From SZUA-217 sp034658975 (GTDB taxonomy: Bacteria > Actinomycetota > Acidimicrobiia > Spongiisociales > ZC4RG35), in assembly GCA_034658975.1 (NCBI GenBank), contig JAYEGJ010000155.1, positions 1-5,709 of the forward strand: a stretch of DNA of 5,709 bases. Direction: 5' to 3'. The notes below the pieces were generated by a model. That model was not told the origin of the DNA and made no database searches. It saw nothing but the letters and a program-made list of their open reading frames with translations. Positions 4,243-5,709 of the stretch are shown here, piece after piece (position 1 is the first letter of the stretch; each line of letters begins with the position of its first letter). Both the position numbers and the translations under genes were made by a program.

Positions 4243-5709
4243 TCAGGAATCGCCGGCGGCGACGCTCGACTCGATCGCCTTCTCGTAGGAATGGATCGCC
4301 ATCTCCCGGATCCGACGCTCGGCTTCGTCGGTCCGCCACACCCGAAAGACCTTGGACGCGGCTGACTGCCGCTCCCGCTGACCCGTCCCCGCCCCATCGA
4401 GGGCGGAAGCCACGTCCTCGCTCAGCGCAGAAGCGAAGTCGGACGCCGCCTTCGACGATGGAGTCGATGGACGCTTGAGCTTGGAGCCGGTCATTTCCTC
4501 GGCCACCGCGTGACCGGCGGCGAAGCTCTCTGCCCACACGCCGATCAGTTCCGCCTGGAGGGCTTCGGCTACCGCCGCATCGTCGGGACGCCAGTCGTCC
4601 TCGGTTCGCAGGCTGTCCAGGGCAATGTTCTGAAGTTCGGTCATCGCCTTCTTTGTCCCTCGCAGGGCGCGGTTCGTGATTGGCAAGAGGCGGGACTCCC
4701 TCACATCGATCCAATCGCGCGAGTCCGCCGGCTTCTCGGCAACCGGCTCGGGTGTGGGCTCGTCATCCTCCACAGCCTCGTCATCACCGGTCGATCGGAG
4801 AGAAGCGAATAGGGCGCCTACCTCGTCGGTGCCCTCTTCGCTGGTTTCAGAGGTTTCGGGTTCTTCGGGCTCGTCCGTGACCGGCGGTTCTAAAGGCTCC
4901 TCTTCGACCGGCGGGGGCTCAACCTCCACAGCGGGTAACTCGGGTTCGGAGACCACGGGCGCAGGTGCGGGAACAGGTGCCGGCGGCTCCGACCTGATCA
5001 GCCTGACCGTCTCCCCCAGCTCCCAATGCTCCTCGTCCGAAGAAGGAGGCTGAACCACCTTCACGGACGTGCTCTCCGATGCCAGTTCAAGGCCTTCGCG
5101 TCTCTCCTCGAGAGAACCCTCGAGTCTGGTGAGCGTCGACCGAGCCTTCTCGAGTTCGTCGAGCAACTCATCACGTCTCTGCTCGAGGGCGCGTGTTCGC
5201 TCCTGAGCGGCTGCTGCTTGACGGCTGGTCGCGTCAATCATGTCGTCACGCCGCTTCGCGGCCTCGGAGGTGATCTTGTCGGCGTCCATGCTCGCGCTGC
5301 GGACGACGTCCTCGGCTTCACGTCTGGCTCCAGACGTGAGACGGTGAGCCTCTCGCTCCGCCTCTCCCATGATGGTCAGCACATCACGGTCGGCCTGCTC
5401 TCGGAGCTTGGTGCCCTCCTTGACGGTCTGATCGAGGAGTTCGGAACTCTCGGTCCAAGCGTCGCGCCGAGCAGCCTCGGCGTCCGCCCTGGCCTCACTG
5501 CGGCTCTGCTCGGCTTCGGCCATGGCTTCGCTACGCCATCGCGCAGCGTCGGCGCTCGCCCTCTCCCGCATCGCATCGGATGCTTCGCGGGCCGCTTGTA
5601 GAATGCCGCTCACCTCGCGACCTATCACATCGAACTCAGATTCGAGGTCACGGGCTGCTACGTCACCAAGCTGGTTCTGGAGACGAGCGCTCTCTGTCTC
5701 GAGTTGCTC
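4243..5709 (-). CDS. Long coiled-coil protein, DivIVA/Scy-like polarity type (N-terminus off window)
   Basis: The frame is open to the right edge, giving 488 visible residues ending in TGA at 4245-4243. The first GTG in view (5628) is not a convincing start, because the 27 codons before it (EQLETESARLQNQLG...) are typical coiled coil with Leu/Val at heptad positions. Visible parts: heptads at about 1-27; twelve 11-residue repeats at 40-171; heptads again at about 180-207 (Leu every 3-4 residues); a Pro/Glu-rich acidic linker at about 240-330 that contains an ALFASLRS motif near 299; and a helical C-terminal domain at about 330-488 with Trp-rich spots (RDWIDVR, DDWRPDD, VWAESFAAGH, VFRVWRTDEAERR). 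The linker should be extended and flexible. Rod plus disordered linker resembles actinobacterial cytoskeletal or polar-growth proteins such as DivIVA/Wag31 relatives and Scy, but the diagnostic N-terminal DivIVA motif would lie outside the window. I do not recognise the C-terminal domain. There is no signal peptide or membrane segment, so a cytoplasmic location is likely. It is the first visible gene of the coiled-coil/UPF0182/infA run. Confidence 0.85.
   Translation of the reverse strand, partial: EQLETESARLQNQLGDVAARDLESEFDVIGREVSGILQAAREASDAMRERASADAARWRSEAMAEAEQSRSEARADAEAARRDAWTESSELLDQTVKEGTKLREQADRDVLTIMGEAEREAHRLTSGARREAEDVVRSASMDADKITSEAAKRRDDMIDATSRQAAAAQERTRALEQRRDELLDELEKARSTLTRLEGSLEERREGLELASESTSVKVVQPPSSDEEHWELGETVRLIRSEPPAPVPAPAPVVSEPELPAVEVEPPPVEEEPLEPPVTDEPEEPETSETSEEGTDEVGALFASLRSTGDDEAVEDDEPTPEPVAEKPADSRDWIDVRESRLLPITNRALRGTKKAMTELQNIALDSLRTEDDWRPDDAAVAEALQAELIGVWAESFAAGHAVAEEMTGSKLKRPSTPSSKAASDFASALSEDVASALDGAGTGQRERQSAASKVFRVWRTDEAERRIREMAIHSYEKAIESSVAAGDS
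5197..5592 (-). repeat. Twelve hendecad (11-residue) coiled-coil repeats, protein level
   Basis: Within the coiled-coil gene, counting from the GTG at 5628 as residue 1, Ala occupies residues 13, 24, 35, 46, 57, 79, 90, 101, 112 and 123, with Thr at 68 and 134: one every 11 residues over 132 residues. The fourth position of each unit is Asp or Glu in nine of twelve, and the fifth is mainly Ala. Examples are ASADAARWRSE, AMAEAEQSRSE, ARADAEAARRD and ARREAEDVVRS. Hendecads give a nearly straight or slightly right-handed coiled coil, unlike the heptads on either side. The DNA itself is not a tandem repeat. Confidence 0.8.
5318..5339. repeat. 22-base near-perfect palindrome inside the coiled-coil gene
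   Basis: Ten bases (5318-5327, TCACGTCTGG) pair perfectly with 5330-5339 (CCAGACGTGA) across a 2-base centre. It covers codons for TSGARRE in the hendecad region. An internal protein-binding site is conceivable, but no nearby gene start supports it. Confidence 0.45.

Noticed and set aside
4510..5601. Plus-strand open frames opposite the coiled-coil gene (4510-4812, 5026-5601)
   Set aside because: Same codon-register antisense effect, over a gene with a clear coiled-coil pattern.

Overview
This window comes from a GC-rich bacterial chromosome, most likely an actinomycete-type organism (Actinomycetota). That reading rests on the UPF0182 membrane protein, the base composition, a coiled-coil protein of the DivIVA/Scy kind, and two genes that look suited to leaderless transcription. 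The genus cannot be told from this stretch. Nearly all of the window is coding, and no intergenic stretch exceeds about 100 bases.

Layout from left to right. (1) Bases 1-314, plus strand: the C-terminal 103 residues of a gene that starts outside the window, possibly a nucleotidyltransferase-like protein. It converges, with a 3-base gap, on (2) a type II toxin-antitoxin pair on the minus strand: vapC (318-722, PIN-domain RNase) and vapB (723-938, ribbon-helix-helix antitoxin). Upstream of vapB, at 939-966, are three copies of an 8-base half-site (TACACCAT or its complement), which are a very likely autoregulatory operator. (3) A GC-rich hairpin at 986-1007 ends the transcript arriving from the right and insulates vapBC. 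(4) infA-like gene (1031-1258, minus): a divergent translation initiation factor IF-1 with a TTG start. (5) UPF0182 gene (1318-4206, minus): a complete 962-residue protein with seven membrane segments and a large, probably extracytoplasmic domain. (6) A partial gene (4243-5709, minus) for a long coiled-coil protein with a Pro/Glu-rich linker and an unrecognised helical C-terminal domain; its N-terminus lies beyond the right edge.

Genes 6, 5 and 4 read the same way with gaps of 36 and 59 bases and then meet the hairpin, so they could form one transcription unit (coiled-coil protein, UPF0182, IF-1). A possible leaderless promoter also sits just ahead of UPF0182. The vapBC pair is a separate unit with its own control region.

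I see no strong evidence for a wholly new system. The points most worth a second look are the 12-fold, 11-residue (hendecad) periodicity in the coiled-coil protein, the divergent IF-1 outside a ribosomal-protein cluster, and the compact triple-half-site vapB operator, which covers a probable leaderless promoter.
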